Source: Chrysopilus asiliformis (Eukaryota > Arthropoda > Insecta > Diptera > Rhagionidae). Taken from it: DNA of 64,000 bases. This document shows positions 9,964 through 18,995 of the stretch, in pieces (position 1 is the stretch's first letter; every line of letters begins with the position of its first letter). The notes under the pieces are model-generated. The model was not told where the DNA came from. It did not search any database and worked only from the letters and a program-made list of their open reading frames with translations. Position numbers and translations under genes: made by a program. The stretch lies in contig OZ035962.1 of assembly GCA_964034945.1 (NCBI GenBank), positions 48,787,931-48,851,930 of the forward strand. Direction: 5' to 3'.

Positions 9964-11374
9964 ATTGATGATTTGATTGAGTACATTCAAACACATGAAC
10001 CACAGTTATTGGCAGAACAAAAATTAATTTTTGATTCGGTAATGCTTGCAGTCGCTGCAAAAGAAGGCGGTTTCTTCTTTTTGGATGCTCCAGGTGGTAC
10101 TGGCAAAATATTTTTAATTTCCCTCATCTTGGCTAAAATACGTTCTCAAGGTGATTATTGCTTTGGCCATCGCTTCATCAGGTATTGCGGCTACTTTATT
10201 GTATGGCGGAAGGGCTGCTCATTCTGCACTTAAATTACCGTTAAATATTCAGACAAATGAAAATGCAGTATGTAATATTAAATCGCATTCAGGTATGGCT
10301 GACGTTCTTAAAAGATGCCAAATTATAATCTGGGATGAATGTAAAATGGCACATAAACATTCGTTAGAAGCTTTAAATCGTTTATTGAAAGATTTGAAAG
10401 GCTACGATAGACTTTTTGGCGGTACTCTCATTTTTTTATCAGGAGATTTTCGACAAACACTTCCGGTTATTCCACGTTCCACCTATGCTGATGAAATAAA
10501 TGCCTGTTTCAAAGCTTCATCACTGTGGAGCAGTGTTCACAAATTCAAGTTATCAACCAACATGCGTGTCCAACTTCAAAATGACCCATCTGCTATGATA
10601 TTCTCAAACCAATTGCTTGATATTGGAGAAGGCAAAATTAATATAAATCCAATGAGCCAAAAAGTCAAGTTACCAGATAATTTTTGTGTCATTGTGCCAT
10701 CTGGAGATGCATTAATTCATAATGTGTTTCCAAACATTCAAGATAATATCAACAATCATCAATGGCTGAGTGAAAGGACAATTTTAGCAGCAAAAAATTT
10801 TGATGTTGATGCCATAAATATCTACATTCAAAACATGTTGGAATCTCAGTCATTTTCATTCAAGTCAATTGATACAGTGATTGAAGAAGATGAAGGAGTG
10901 AATTTCCCAAATGAATTTTTAAATTCACTTGATTTGCCAGGCCTGCCACCGCATAATTTAATTTTGAAAGTTGGATCACCAATCATACTTTTACGAAACC
11001 TAAATCCACCAAAATTATGTAACGGAACGCGGTTGGTTGTGAAGAAATTATTGGGTAACATTATTGAATCGACTATTATCAATGGCAAGTTCAAAGGAGA
11101 GCATATTTTATTGCCAAGAATCCCGATGATTCCCACAGATAGTCCAATTGCATTTAAACGCTTGCAATTTCCAATTCGTCTGGCATATGCTATCACGATC
11201 AACAAATCTCAAGGTCAGTCGATGCAAGTTTGCAGCTTGGATTTGGGAAATTCGTGTTTCGCTCATGGCCAATTATATGTAGCCTGCTCCAGAGTTGGTA
11301 AGCCCAACGATTTGTTTGTATATGCCGAAAATGGAGAAACAAAAAATATTGTCCACACTTTGGCATTGCAATAA
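9964..11374 (+). pseudogene. Helitron helicase (PIF1-like), C-terminal half of RepHel
   Basis: The PIF1 superfamily helicase unwinds DNA during rolling-circle Helitron transposition. Visible in order: the N-terminal QKLIFDSVM block; Walker A as APGGTGKIF, where the canonical Thr after GK is Ile; a frameshift near 10150; ASSGIAATLLYGG; the DE box IIWDECKMAH; FLSGDFRQTLPV; and the C-terminal NKSQGQSMQVCSLDL plus LYVACSRV block. The TAA is at 11372-11374. About 460 codons are present against roughly 1400 in a full RepHel, and the HUH nuclease is absent. The altered Walker A and the frameshift make this a dead gene, although 10151-11374 is one uninterrupted frame of about 400 codons. Confidence 0.9.
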
Positions 11375-11579
11375 ATTATTATTTACATTATTCTTATTAA
11401 TAGATGTACAATTTTTAGCGTTTATGTTGTCAATGCGTTGTTTTTGTCGGTTACCATCAATATGTCATCCGACAGTCCAGTTTAGCACTTTTTAAAAGCT
11501 TCATTTCCTTTTAAGGTATCATCAAAAATTTGTTGATCTATTAATATCTAAGTATTGATAAAGATATTAGATATGATCC

Positions 11580-11675
11580 GAGGCCGATGGCCGAGTTTTG
11601 GGGGGGGGGGGGAGGCCGAAGGCCAACCCGTGCGTGGGGGATGAACCGCGAAGCGGTTCGGGGCGCAGCCCCTAG
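11580..11675 (+). other. Helitron 3' terminal hairpins
   Basis: Contains a G run, GGCCGAAGGCC, CGAAGCGGTTCG and the final GGGGCGCAGCCCC stem followed by TAG. The same module ends at 5128 and 22963. It is the transposition terminator, not a bacterial-type transcription terminator. Confidence 0.8.
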
Positions 11676-12574
11676 TTCAATAATAAAAACAGAGAAGAGG
11701 TAATCGACTTAACACTCGCGACTAGCTACCAAGACTTGAGGGTTGACAATTGGAGAGTATCGCCCAAGCACTCCTTTTCGAATCATGCTAGGATACTCTT
11801 CGGTATTAACTTCTCAAAGGAGGTACCTGAACACTACAGGAATGCTAGGAGAACTGACTGGAACAAATTCTCAGAGGAAATAAGGCGGGAGCCCGTGGTC
11901 TGACTGGACCCACACCCCTCACCGTTTCTTCCATTGAGAAAGTGGGAGGGAAAATTAAATACAGACTAACCCAAGCCTTTAACGCTTCATCGGCCCCGGT
12001 GCTCTTGGAAAATCCAGATGGAAGCACGACCGAATCAAGCCAGGAAATATTGGACCTCCTAATGGATACCCATTTCCCTATAGATTGTCAGGGCAGCAAT
12101 AGTAGTTATCATGCTCCAGAAATAACGGATAGGAACTTTCGGGTAGTAAATGAGATAATAAACGAACGTTCTGCTGTGGGGCTGATACACTCCTTCAGCC
12201 CCTATAAAGCAGCGGGCATGGATGGAATTATCCCGGCCATGCTTCAGCACGCGTTGCCTTTTATCAAATCTTTGTTGACAAAACTCTTTAGAGGTTGCTT
12301 GCTAGCCAGGTATATACCGCAATGCTGGAGAGAAGTTCGTGTGGCATTCATCCCCAAGGCTGGGAAACGGTGTCACATAAATTCTAAGGACTGCAGACCT
12401 ATAAGTCTTTCATCGTTTTTATGTAAAACACTAGAAAAAGTTATTGATCTTAGCATTAAGAATTCCTTCAACAACAGAACAGTTTCAGCCACCATTGGGA
12501 TAAGTAACATAAAGAGAGCAATCAGTAGGGGAACACCGCAGGGGGGATCCTATCACCAGTTCTGTGGAATCTAG
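11676..12574 (+). pseudogene. LINE-A ORF2, endonuclease end and first part of RT
   Basis: Continues the endonuclease (EVIDLTLATSSYQDLRV, SNHARI), then loses sequence near 11890 and continues in another frame through GARGLTGPTPLTV to the RT N-terminus: THFPIDCQG, FSPYKAAGMDGIIPAMLQ, VAFIPKAGKR, CRPISLSSFLCKTLEKVID. The next block should contain catalytic motif A (DIEGAFDN in LINE-B), but the frame jumps from SIKNSF straight to RGTPQGG (motif B). About 110 residues including a catalytic Asp are deleted. A frameshift follows motif B at about 12546. Confidence 0.88.
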
Positions 12575-13515
12575 CTCTGAACGAAATACTCCTATCGTTA
12601 CAAGGAAAGGGAATAGAAGTTGTTGCGTACGCTGCCGATGTGGTCGTTTTGGTAACAGGAAAATTTCTCCCAATACTAAGCGAACTCATGGAATCAGCAT
12701 TACGCGATATCACAAAGTGGGCGGAGCGCAATGGTCTTGGGGTTAACCCCTCCAAAACTGAACTAGTGCTCTTCACAAGAAAAAGGAAGGTACCAACCTT
12801 TCAACTTCCAAAGATAGGAACAACGCAACTCAGTCTCTCTCCTGAGGAGAAATACCTTGGTTTAATTCTAAACTCCAAACTTTGTTGGAACAGGAATACG
12901 GAAGAGAGGATGAACAAAGCGTTGTGCGCGTTTTACGCATGTAAAAACATGATTGGCAGGAATTGGGGCACATCACCGCGCATTACCCATCGGTTATACA
13001 CAGCGGTGATCAGACCCATTCTCAATTACGGATGTCTGGTTTGGTGGCCGACCATGGGGGTCAACTGCCGATATCAAACCCTTAACAAAGTACAAGCGGC
13101 GCTAGGAACCACGGGAGCTGTTAGATCAACACCAACAGCGGGAATGGAAGCTCTACTGCACCTCATTTCCCTGAATGAGTACACGAGGTGCACGGCTGCT
13201 AAGAGTGCACTAAGCTTCAAAGAGTCCGGACTCTGGACCTTCGGTCATAATGGCATCCTTAAAAGTGATGAATGGGGTATCCCGGACTCTACGGATTACT
13301 GTATACCTCACCTGAATACGAATGTGAACTTCTCAGTTTTGATTCCCGAAAGAAGGCTTTGGGATCTGGACAGTGTCACAGACGAGCAAGAAGTCTCGGT
13401 TTACACTGATGGATCTAAAACTGAAGAAGGCACGGGAGCGGGAGTGTTCTCGGATAACCTTGACCTCCAAAAGACCTACAAACTGCCTGATGAGAGCAGT
13501 GTGTTTCAAGCTTAA
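12546..13515 (+). pseudogene. LINE-A ORF2, RT palm/thumb to start of RNase H
   Basis: After the frameshift: ILSPVLWNLALNEILL, then motif C as YAADVVVLV, where the first catalytic Asp of YADD is Ala. The thumb region follows (WAERNGLGVNPSKTELVLF, EEKYLGLILNSKLCW, RLYTAVIRPILNYGCLVWW). RNase H begins at EVSVYTDGSKTEEGTGAGV with its first catalytic Asp. A TAA at 13513-13515 replaces the conserved Glu codon of FQAEVYAI, so both the frame and the second RNase H catalytic residue are lost. Confidence 0.9.
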
Positions 13516-14234
13516 GTCTATGCCATAGAGCGGCTGCAAGCTTGATAATGACGAGAGAACTGCCCAGAACAAGGGTTTCAATCTATGTCGACAGTCAGGC
13601 AGCAATCAAGGCACTGGATTCGTCGACGATCAAGTCAAAGACCGTGTCTAATTGCCGCAGAGCACTTAATCAACTCGGCCTCTTACATGCCGTTAGACTA
13701 TGCTGTGTCCCCGGGCACAGCCACATATATGGCAATGAGATAGTCGACGAGCTGGCAAAATTAGGAACCGAAATGTCTATGGCAAGCGCGGACCGATCGG
13801 TAGAAATGCCGATCGAATGCGCAAAAAGCATAATAGATAGGAAAGGGGTGTACAATATGAATATCCGTTGGCAATCAAGGAGCGATTGTGTAATCACGAG
13901 GTCGCTCTGGCCAAGATTTAATAGATATAGAACTGACACTCTTCTTAGACTAAGCAGGACCTCCGTAAGGCTACTCACAGGCTTAATCACGGGGCACTGT
14001 CCCCTTGGCGCTATGGCCAGAATGTGGGGCGCAGCCGCAAATGATTTTTGCCGCAGCTGTGGTGACGAGGAGGGGCCGAAGACTGTGAAACACTTACTCT
14101 GTGAGTGTCCAGCCCTACAAGCACGCCGATATGGGACGCTTGGGGCCAGATTTTATAGTAGCCTGACGGAACTTGGCAACCACCCACTCGAGGATATGCT
14201 GAGCTTCGTCAACAAGTCGGGCTGGTTGAAATAG
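13516..14234 (+). pseudogene. LINE-A ORF2, RNase H and C-terminal zinc-knuckle
   Basis: Continues the RNase H fold with IYVDSQAAIKAL (third catalytic Asp) and VPGHSHIYGNEIVDELAK (fourth). RNase H removes the RNA template during second-strand synthesis. A C-terminal cysteine/histidine block, CRSCGDEEGPKTVKHLLC, matches the CCHC-like motif common in RNase H-bearing insect LINEs. The stop is TAG at 14232-14234. The segment from 13542 on is open, so most decay lies upstream. Confidence 0.9.
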
Positions 14235-14368
14235 GATCAGGTAGATTGATGAAAGGTCTTATGAGTACCGAAGACATCACAATAGGCCTGTTGGCCTCCG
14301 AGTGTGGCGCTGTGCTCACGTCTGGGCGCGCGCGGTCTTCTCAATCTAACCTAACCTTAAACTAACCA
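14235..14368 (+). other. LINE-A 3' UTR
   Basis: Ends with CTAACCTAACC-type units instead of poly(A), directly before the 11-bp target duplication at 14369. Confidence 0.75.
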
Positions 14369-14379
14369 ACATAAAACTC

Positions 14380-14408
14380 CCATACGTCAAAATCCGATTG
14401 GAATAAAT
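14380..14408 (+). repeat. TATACCC element, continuation after LINE-A
   Basis: Picks up the family sequence (CCATACGTCAAAATCCGATT) exactly where 7075 left off, then stops at the RT fragment. Confidence 0.8.
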
Positions 14409-14666
14409 CTTGGTCCCGTCTTATTTATTTTATTTATAAATGACTTGTCTTTATTTATTAATTTCTGTAAAATTCTTTTATATGCCGACGATGCTAAGAT
14501 ATTTCATTCTGTCTCTAATATTGATGACTGTTCCTTATTATAATCTGACATGTGTTCATTTTTGAACTGGTGCGTACTCAATCGTCGCCCCGTGAACGTT
14601 GATAAGTGCAAGTCAATGTCATTTTCCCGCAAAAAAGAGCCGCTTATGTTCGACTACACTCAAAAA
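14409..14666 (+). pseudogene. LINE RT fragment (jockey/CR1-like)
   Basis: Reads LGPVLFILFINDLS (end of motif B), LLYADDAKIF (intact motif C), a TAA, then LNRRPVNVDKCKSMSFSRKK. It matches LINE-C and the left-edge LINE in style. Only about 86 codons remain between two TATACCC fragments; no tail is seen, so it is a scrap and not a truncated insertion with an intact 3' end. Confidence 0.85.
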
Positions 14667-14747
14667 CATAATAAAAGCTATAATTGCCAATCTGGCAATT
14701 ATTGAAAACCCTAATGGTGATATTCGTATCAAAATTCCACTTTGAAG
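14667..14747 (-). repeat. TATACCC element, 3' end fragment
   Basis: Reverse-complement copy of the last 80 bp, including the GATTGGCAAT hairpin. Confidence 0.85.
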
Positions 14748-14945
14748 TGCTCATCACTGCGATTCATGGCAAATGGATCGGCACAGATAGTAGTTGCCGA
14801 TGTTATTCACGTGCCGACTGCTAGTGTTTATCGCATATTGCCAAAAGTATGAATGGCATTGATACGCCCTTTGAATCACTTTATTCAAATGCCAGCAACA
14901 TTGCAAGAACAAGAGGCGGCCACTGCTGCATTTTTTCGCTTCTTG
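14748..14945 (+). pseudogene. PIF/Harbinger transposase fragment
   Basis: Reads LRFMANGSAQIVVADVI, then HVPTASVYRILPKV, a TGA, then HFIQMPATLQEQEAATAAFF. This is the helix-turn-helix and adjoining region that precedes the DDE catalytic core of Harbinger (HARBI1-like) transposases, which cut and paste DNA with a partner Myb/SANT protein. The core itself (the GAIDCTH block in relatives) is missing. A Myb/SANT-like pseudogene lies at 48994-49920, but nothing links the two physically. Confidence 0.75.
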
Positions 14946-15022
14946 TTGACTCCAATTGGAGCAGCGAGTCCTTTTTACGTCACCACCAACCGTATCCTTT
15001 TCGTTTTCTGCTCCTCGTTTTT

Positions 15023-15083
15023 TATACCCGTATGGTGAAAAGGGTATATGAGGCGTTAAAAGCCAGAGTGGACCAACCCACAT
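15023..15083 (+). repeat. TATACCC element variant, 5' end only
   Basis: TATACCCGTATGG ... GGGTATA hairpin followed by a different body, ATGAGGCGTTAAAAGCCAG and ACCAACCCACAT. The same body occurs inverted at 26943-26984, so it is a separate subfamily sharing the 5' tip. Confidence 0.65.
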
Positions 15084-15140
15084 AATCGAGTTTTTGAAAC
15101 TTTTTCACTTTTGTACTATTATTTACTGTAAAGTTTTGGA

Positions 15141-15208
15141 AAAAAAAGCAAGGTGTCTGTCTCGTAGAGACGGCCAGAAGACGTGGATCCGCCTACAACG
15201 ATCGCCAA
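15141..15208 (+). repeat. Repeat shared with 58581-58649
   Basis: About 67 bp nearly identical in both places (GCAAGGTGTCTGTCT, GAGACGGCCAGAAGACGTGG, CTACAACGATCGCC). Non-coding, class unknown. Confidence 0.75.
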
Positions 15209-15525
15209 TCTATATAAATATTTAAAAGGCAAAGCGATTTTGTATGGATTTCTTTCGACAGAGCTTCTGGAGTTCCTATTGAACCGATTTTGATGATTTT
15301 TTTTTAAATGAAAGCTCTATAGCTGTAAATATGTCCGTTTTACTTTTTTCCCCATTTTTAATAATACTTTTTCAGTTATTTGCCTTTCAAAATTATAAAT
15401 ATGCCGCTAACAAAGTCTTCAATGTTAACACGACATTCCGTACTGTCTGATCAGTGCGGTGAGTTAGAAGTTGGACTACCATGCGCCAGCACCGGGTTCA
15501 ATTCTTATCGGTGGCAAAATATTTT
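15209..15525 (+). repeat. Helitron-like 5' end (H3) with tRNA-like box
   Basis: Starts TCTATATAAATATTTAAAAG, then GGCAAAGCGATTTTGTATGG; shared with 17967 and 21922. The segment near 15459-15525 has a tRNA-like B box (GGGTTCAATTC at 15493-15503) followed by GGTGGCAAAATATTTTT. No 3' Helitron end is seen. Confidence 0.55.
15493..15503 (+). promoter_or_regulatory. Pol III B-box-like motif in tRNA-like segment
   Basis: GGGTTCAATTC preceded by ACTACCATGCGCC and followed by GGTGGCAAAATATTTTT, with T runs that could end Pol III transcription. Sister motifs at 18240, 18390 and 21009. Confidence 0.45.
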
Positions 15526-16067
15526 TATACCCGTATGGTGAAACCAAAGGGTATATTAACTTTGCCTTACCGTTTGTAACGCCAAGATCTCGTCATCGCA
15601 CACAGAAATGAATTACACCAGTGTGTTTAGAATGATGAAAAAAGTTGAATTTAGCATGTCCGTCCGTTTGTCTGTCCGTCTGTGACGCGGATTGCGGGCG
15701 CACGGATTGAGCTAGAGACTTGAAATTTTGCGCAGATTCGTTTTTCGTAAAATGTGAGGCTAAGTTCGTTAATGGGCAAAAATGGACCATTAGGGGGGGG
15801 TACCCCCCATACGAACGAAAATGTTTTTTGCGAATATCTCAAAAACGGTGCATCTTATCAAAAAAGTGCAAGAACAAAAGTTATTTAGGATATGATTCTA
15901 CATAAAACTCCCATACATCAAAATCTGATTGGAATAAATTTTAAAAAATCTTATTGGAAAGTTTGACTTCAAAGTGGAATTTTGGTACAACTGTTCGAAT
16001 TTTGATACGAATATCACCATACGGGTCTCCAATGATTGCCAGATTGGCAATTATAGCTTTTGTTATG
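15526..16067 (+). mobile_element. TATACCC element, reference full-length copy
   Basis: 5' TATACCC/GGGTATA inverted repeat, GTCY block (15657-15683, short), GGGGGGGTACCCCCC palindrome near 15795, 3' 10-bp stem ATAATTGCCA-type hairpin and terminal GTTATG. Flanks are T-rich on both sides. Non-coding. Confidence 0.9.
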
Positions 16068-16091
16068 TTTATTTTATTTATTTATTTTTTT

Positions 16092-16665
16092 TATACCCGT
16101 ATGGTGAAACCAAAGGGTATATTAACTTTGCCTTACCGTTTGTAACACCAAGATCCCGTCATCGCACAAAAAAATGAATTACACCAGTGTATTTAGAATG
16201 ATAAAAATATTTAATTTTTGCATGTCCGTCCGTCTGTCCGTCTGTCTGTCTTTCCGTCCGTCTGTCTGTCTGTGCGTGTGCCTGTGGCGCGGATTGCGGG
16301 CGCACGGATTGAGCTAGAGACTTGAAATTTTGCGCGGATTCGTTTTTCGTAAAATGCGAGGCTAAGTTCGTTCATGGGCAAAAATGGACCATTAGGGGGG
16401 GTACCCCCCATACGAACGAAAACTTTTTTTCTGAATATCTCAAAAACAGTGAATTTTATCAAAAAAGTCCAAGAACAAAAGTTATTTAGGATATGATTTT
16501 ACATAAAACTCCCATACATAAAAATCCGATTGGAATAAATTTTAAAAAATCTTATTGGAAAATTTGACTTCAAAGTGGAATTTTGATACAACTGTTCGCT
16601 GTTCACTCAAATCACCATACGGGTTTTCAATAATTGCCAGATTGGCAATTATAGCTTTTGTTATG
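16092..16665 (+). mobile_element. TATACCC element, second tandem copy
   Basis: Same structure as the preceding copy, separated by a 24-bp T-rich spacer. The GTCY block at 16221-16285 is longer. Confidence 0.9.
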
Positions 16666-16699
16666 TTTTTAAATTGAGTTTTTTAAACGTAAAATTCAA

Positions 16700-17789
16700 C
16701 ATAACAAAAGCTATAATTGCCAATCTGGCAATTATTGAAAACCCGTATTAGCCCGGGAGCCGTAGAACAAAAAATAACAACGAACAGTTGACGGAACGAA
16801 ATATGTTTGAATACCTGGATCTTGATCTAACTAAGAAAAAAATGTTCTACGGCGACCTTGTCAGGTGGTGCTAAATGGGTGACAGATTTATACCCCTTCG
16901 TGCGGTAAATATACCCCTATAATCGAAGGGTGAGGGGGGAAATCCCATCATGCTATATATTTTTGGAATGTACTCTTCATTACCTTTCATTTGAGGTACC
17001 ACACACCCCCCCACCACCCCCCTGAAAAAAGTTTCATACAAAGTTTGAGGACCCCTGGAGGGGGCAAGGGGGCGAGCGACGGCTAAAAACACCCATTTTG
17101 GATAGGGGATGCTTCCCTCTATCCCTCCCTATACACCAAAAATCTGTAGCGTCATTGTCGCTAAACTGAACTCTTGCCAAAATACTAAAACGTATGTCAT
17201 TTATCGCGATCTGTCACCCATTTAGCACCACCTGACAAGGTCGCCGTAGAACATTTTTTTCTTAGTTGGACCAAGATCTAGATGCTGCAACAAATTTTGT
17301 CCCGTTAACTCGTCGTTTTTTTTAACAACGAAACCGCGGTATAAAACGCGATCTGTCACCCATTTAGCACCAGCTGACAAGGTTGCTGTAGAACATTTTT
17401 TTCTTAGTTGGACCAAGATCTAGATGCTGCAACAAATTTTGTCCCGTTAACTCGTCGTTTTTTTTTAACAACGAAACCGCGGTATAACCCATTTAGCACC
17501 ACTTTGGAAGGTCGCCGTAGAAGAATTTTTTCTTAGTTAGATCAAGATCCAGGTATTCAAACATATTTCGTCCCGTCAACTGTTCGTTGTTATTTTTTGT
17601 TCTACGGCTCCCGGACTATGATTTAAGTGAATGGCGAACAGTTTTATCAAAATTCCACTATGAAGTCAAACTTTCCAATAAGATTTTTTAAAATTTGTTC
17701 CAATCGGATTTTGATGTATGGGAGTTTTATGTAGAATAATATCCTGAATAACTTTTGTTCTTGGACTTTTTTGATAAGATGCAATCGTT
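16700..17789 (-). repeat. TATACCC element 3' part, split by an inverted-repeat element
   Basis: Reverse-complement family sequence at 16700-16749 resumes at about 17616 and runs to GATAAGATGCA at 17789. The gap is filled by the element at 16753-17614, which therefore inserted later. Confidence 0.8.
16753..17614. mobile_element. Multi-arm inverted-repeat element, 862 bp
   Basis: The ends CCGGGAGCCGTAGAAC are inverted copies; the left arm (16753-16880) pairs with 17480-17614. Between them the arm sequence recurs twice more in the right-hand orientation (about 17205-17345 and 17345-17485), so three right-type arms face one left-type arm. No transposase is seen. Flanks read TTA (left) and CTA (right), too weak to assign a family. 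Confidence 0.75.
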
Positions 17790-17966
17790 TAACCTGACGC
17801 CCAGCCCAAACCCCTCAAGATAGAGACTTGAAACTTTCAGAATATGTCCCAACCATCGCGTAGGCGCTCACTAAGGCGAGATTGTTCGAAATTTTAGTGC
17901 TAAGGGGATGAACGGGAGGTAAAGTGGGTTTGGGTGTTTTTAAACCGTGTTTTCGCTGATCACGAA
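17790..17966 (+). repeat. Helitron fragment (same family as 3610)
   Basis: Starts at ATCGTTTAACCTGACGCC without the TCTATATATAAA tip and ends in CTGATCACGAATC of the 122-bp repeat. Confidence 0.65.
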
Positions 17967-18440
17967 TCTATATATTTAAAAGGCAAAGCGATTTTGTTTG
18001 GATTTCTTTCCGCAGAGCTCCAGCTGCTCCGATTTTGATTATCCTTTTTTTAAATGAAAGCTCTATAGCTGTAGATATGTCCGTTTTACTTTTTTTTCAA
18101 TTTTTAATAATACTTTATTAGTGATTTACCTTTCAAAATTATCAATATGCCGCTAACTAAGTCTTCAATGTTAACACGACATTCCATACTGTCTGATCAG
18201 CGCAGTGAGTTAGCAGTTTGACTACCATGCGCCCAGCACCGGGTTCAATTCTCATCGGTGACAAAATTCTTTTTTTTTCAATTTTTTTTTGATTTTTTTA
18301 CTTTTATTAATATTTTATTACTTAATTTATCTTTAAGTTTACATTTTTACTCCTGAATAAGTGTTAGACTACAATGCGCCAGATGTGCGGGTTCGATTCC
18401 GAGTGGTGACAAAATGTTTTTTCTTAAATTTTTTTTGACC
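17967..18440 (+). repeat. Helitron-like 5' end (H3), second copy, with two tRNA-like boxes
   Basis: TCTATATATTTAAAAGGC start, body as at 15209. tRNA-like B boxes at 18240-18250 (GGGTTCAATTC) and 18390-18400 (GGTTCGATTCC, the RNA polymerase III consensus). Both are followed by GGTGAC and T runs. No complete tRNA can be folded. Confidence 0.55.
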
Positions 18441-18588
18441 TTAAATTACTTATTTTATTTATATTATACTTCTTTAGGCGCGTTGGGCGATTTTTGGATG
18501 GGTAAAATCTCATGAGTTCGCGTCACCGACATGCTAATTTAACAGTTTAAGAATGCTGATTCACTTTCATTTGATTTTTTTATCTAGA

Positions 18589-18912
18589 AAAAAAAACACT
18601 TTAAAAAACAAGTTTTTTAACCTTATACACTTTCAAAATGCACTAAAAAGTAAAAAACAAGTTCAAAGTTTCACAAAAAATGTTTTTATAAATTGCGTGT
18701 TGTTGTGAAAGTATAAAGTGTGTGACGTTGCATTTGCTCTTGAATCTGTAATAGCGGTTTCATACTGTGCAACGCAGCACACTTTATACTTTCACAACAA
18801 CACGCAATTTATAAAAACATTTTTTGTGAAACTTTGAACTTGTTTTTTACTTTTTAGGGCATTTTGAAAGTGTATAAGGTTATAAAACTTGTTTTTTTAA
18901 AGTGTTTTTTTT
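18589..18912. repeat. Large near-perfect hairpin, arms of about 144 bp
   Basis: Bases 18589-18732 are the reverse complement of 18768-18912 with few mismatches around a loop of about 35 bases. Key block: GCGTGTTGTTGTGAAAGTAT and its inverse. Non-coding; a foldback or MITE-like element. Confidence 0.85.
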
Positions 18913-18995
18913 ATTTTATACTTTTTAATCTTGAATTAGCCTACCAAAAACCTCCAGAAAAGATCTTTCGCGGGAAATTTGAGCAAAAGGAAACT

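Larger units (their letters stand above)
9471..11675 (+). mobile_element. Helitron carrying a truncated RepHel helicase, 2205 bp
   Basis: Starts TCTTAATATATAAAATCG after an A (9470) and ends GGGGCGCAGCCCC-TAG (CTAG at 11672-11675) before a T (11676): the canonical Helitron ends and A/T target. Removing it joins the LINE-A coding sequence NKPT to FNNKN with no base gained or lost. Only the helicase half of the protein is present and the Rep (HUH) nuclease is missing, so it is not autonomous. A TATACCC fragment (9762-9936) lies between the 5' end and the helicase. Confidence 0.92.
7076..14368 (+). mobile_element. LINE-A: RNase H-bearing non-LTR retrotransposon, 5' truncated and nested
   Basis: Order: ORF1 tail, endonuclease, RT, RNase H, zinc-knuckle, 3' UTR with CTAACC units. 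The 11-bp target duplication ACATAAAACTC lies at 7065-7075 and 14369-14379. The body is interrupted by a hAT-like element (7578-9223) and a Helitron (9471-11675) and has internal deletions. The domain set (APE endonuclease, RT, RNase H) and motifs fit the R1/LOA/I group; the exact clade needs a tree. Confidence 0.88.

Noticed and set aside
11640..11675. Bacterial-type GC hairpin terminator
   Set aside because: The hairpin is followed by CTAG and an element boundary proven by LINE-A continuity; it is the Helitron 3' end.
14346..14368. Telomeric (CCTAA)n repeat
   Set aside because: Only about two units at the 3' end of LINE-A; explained as the LINE tail, not a telomere tract.
18357..18415. A real tRNA gene
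   Set aside because: Only the T-arm/B-box part is convincing; no acceptor stem or full cloverleaf could be found by eye.
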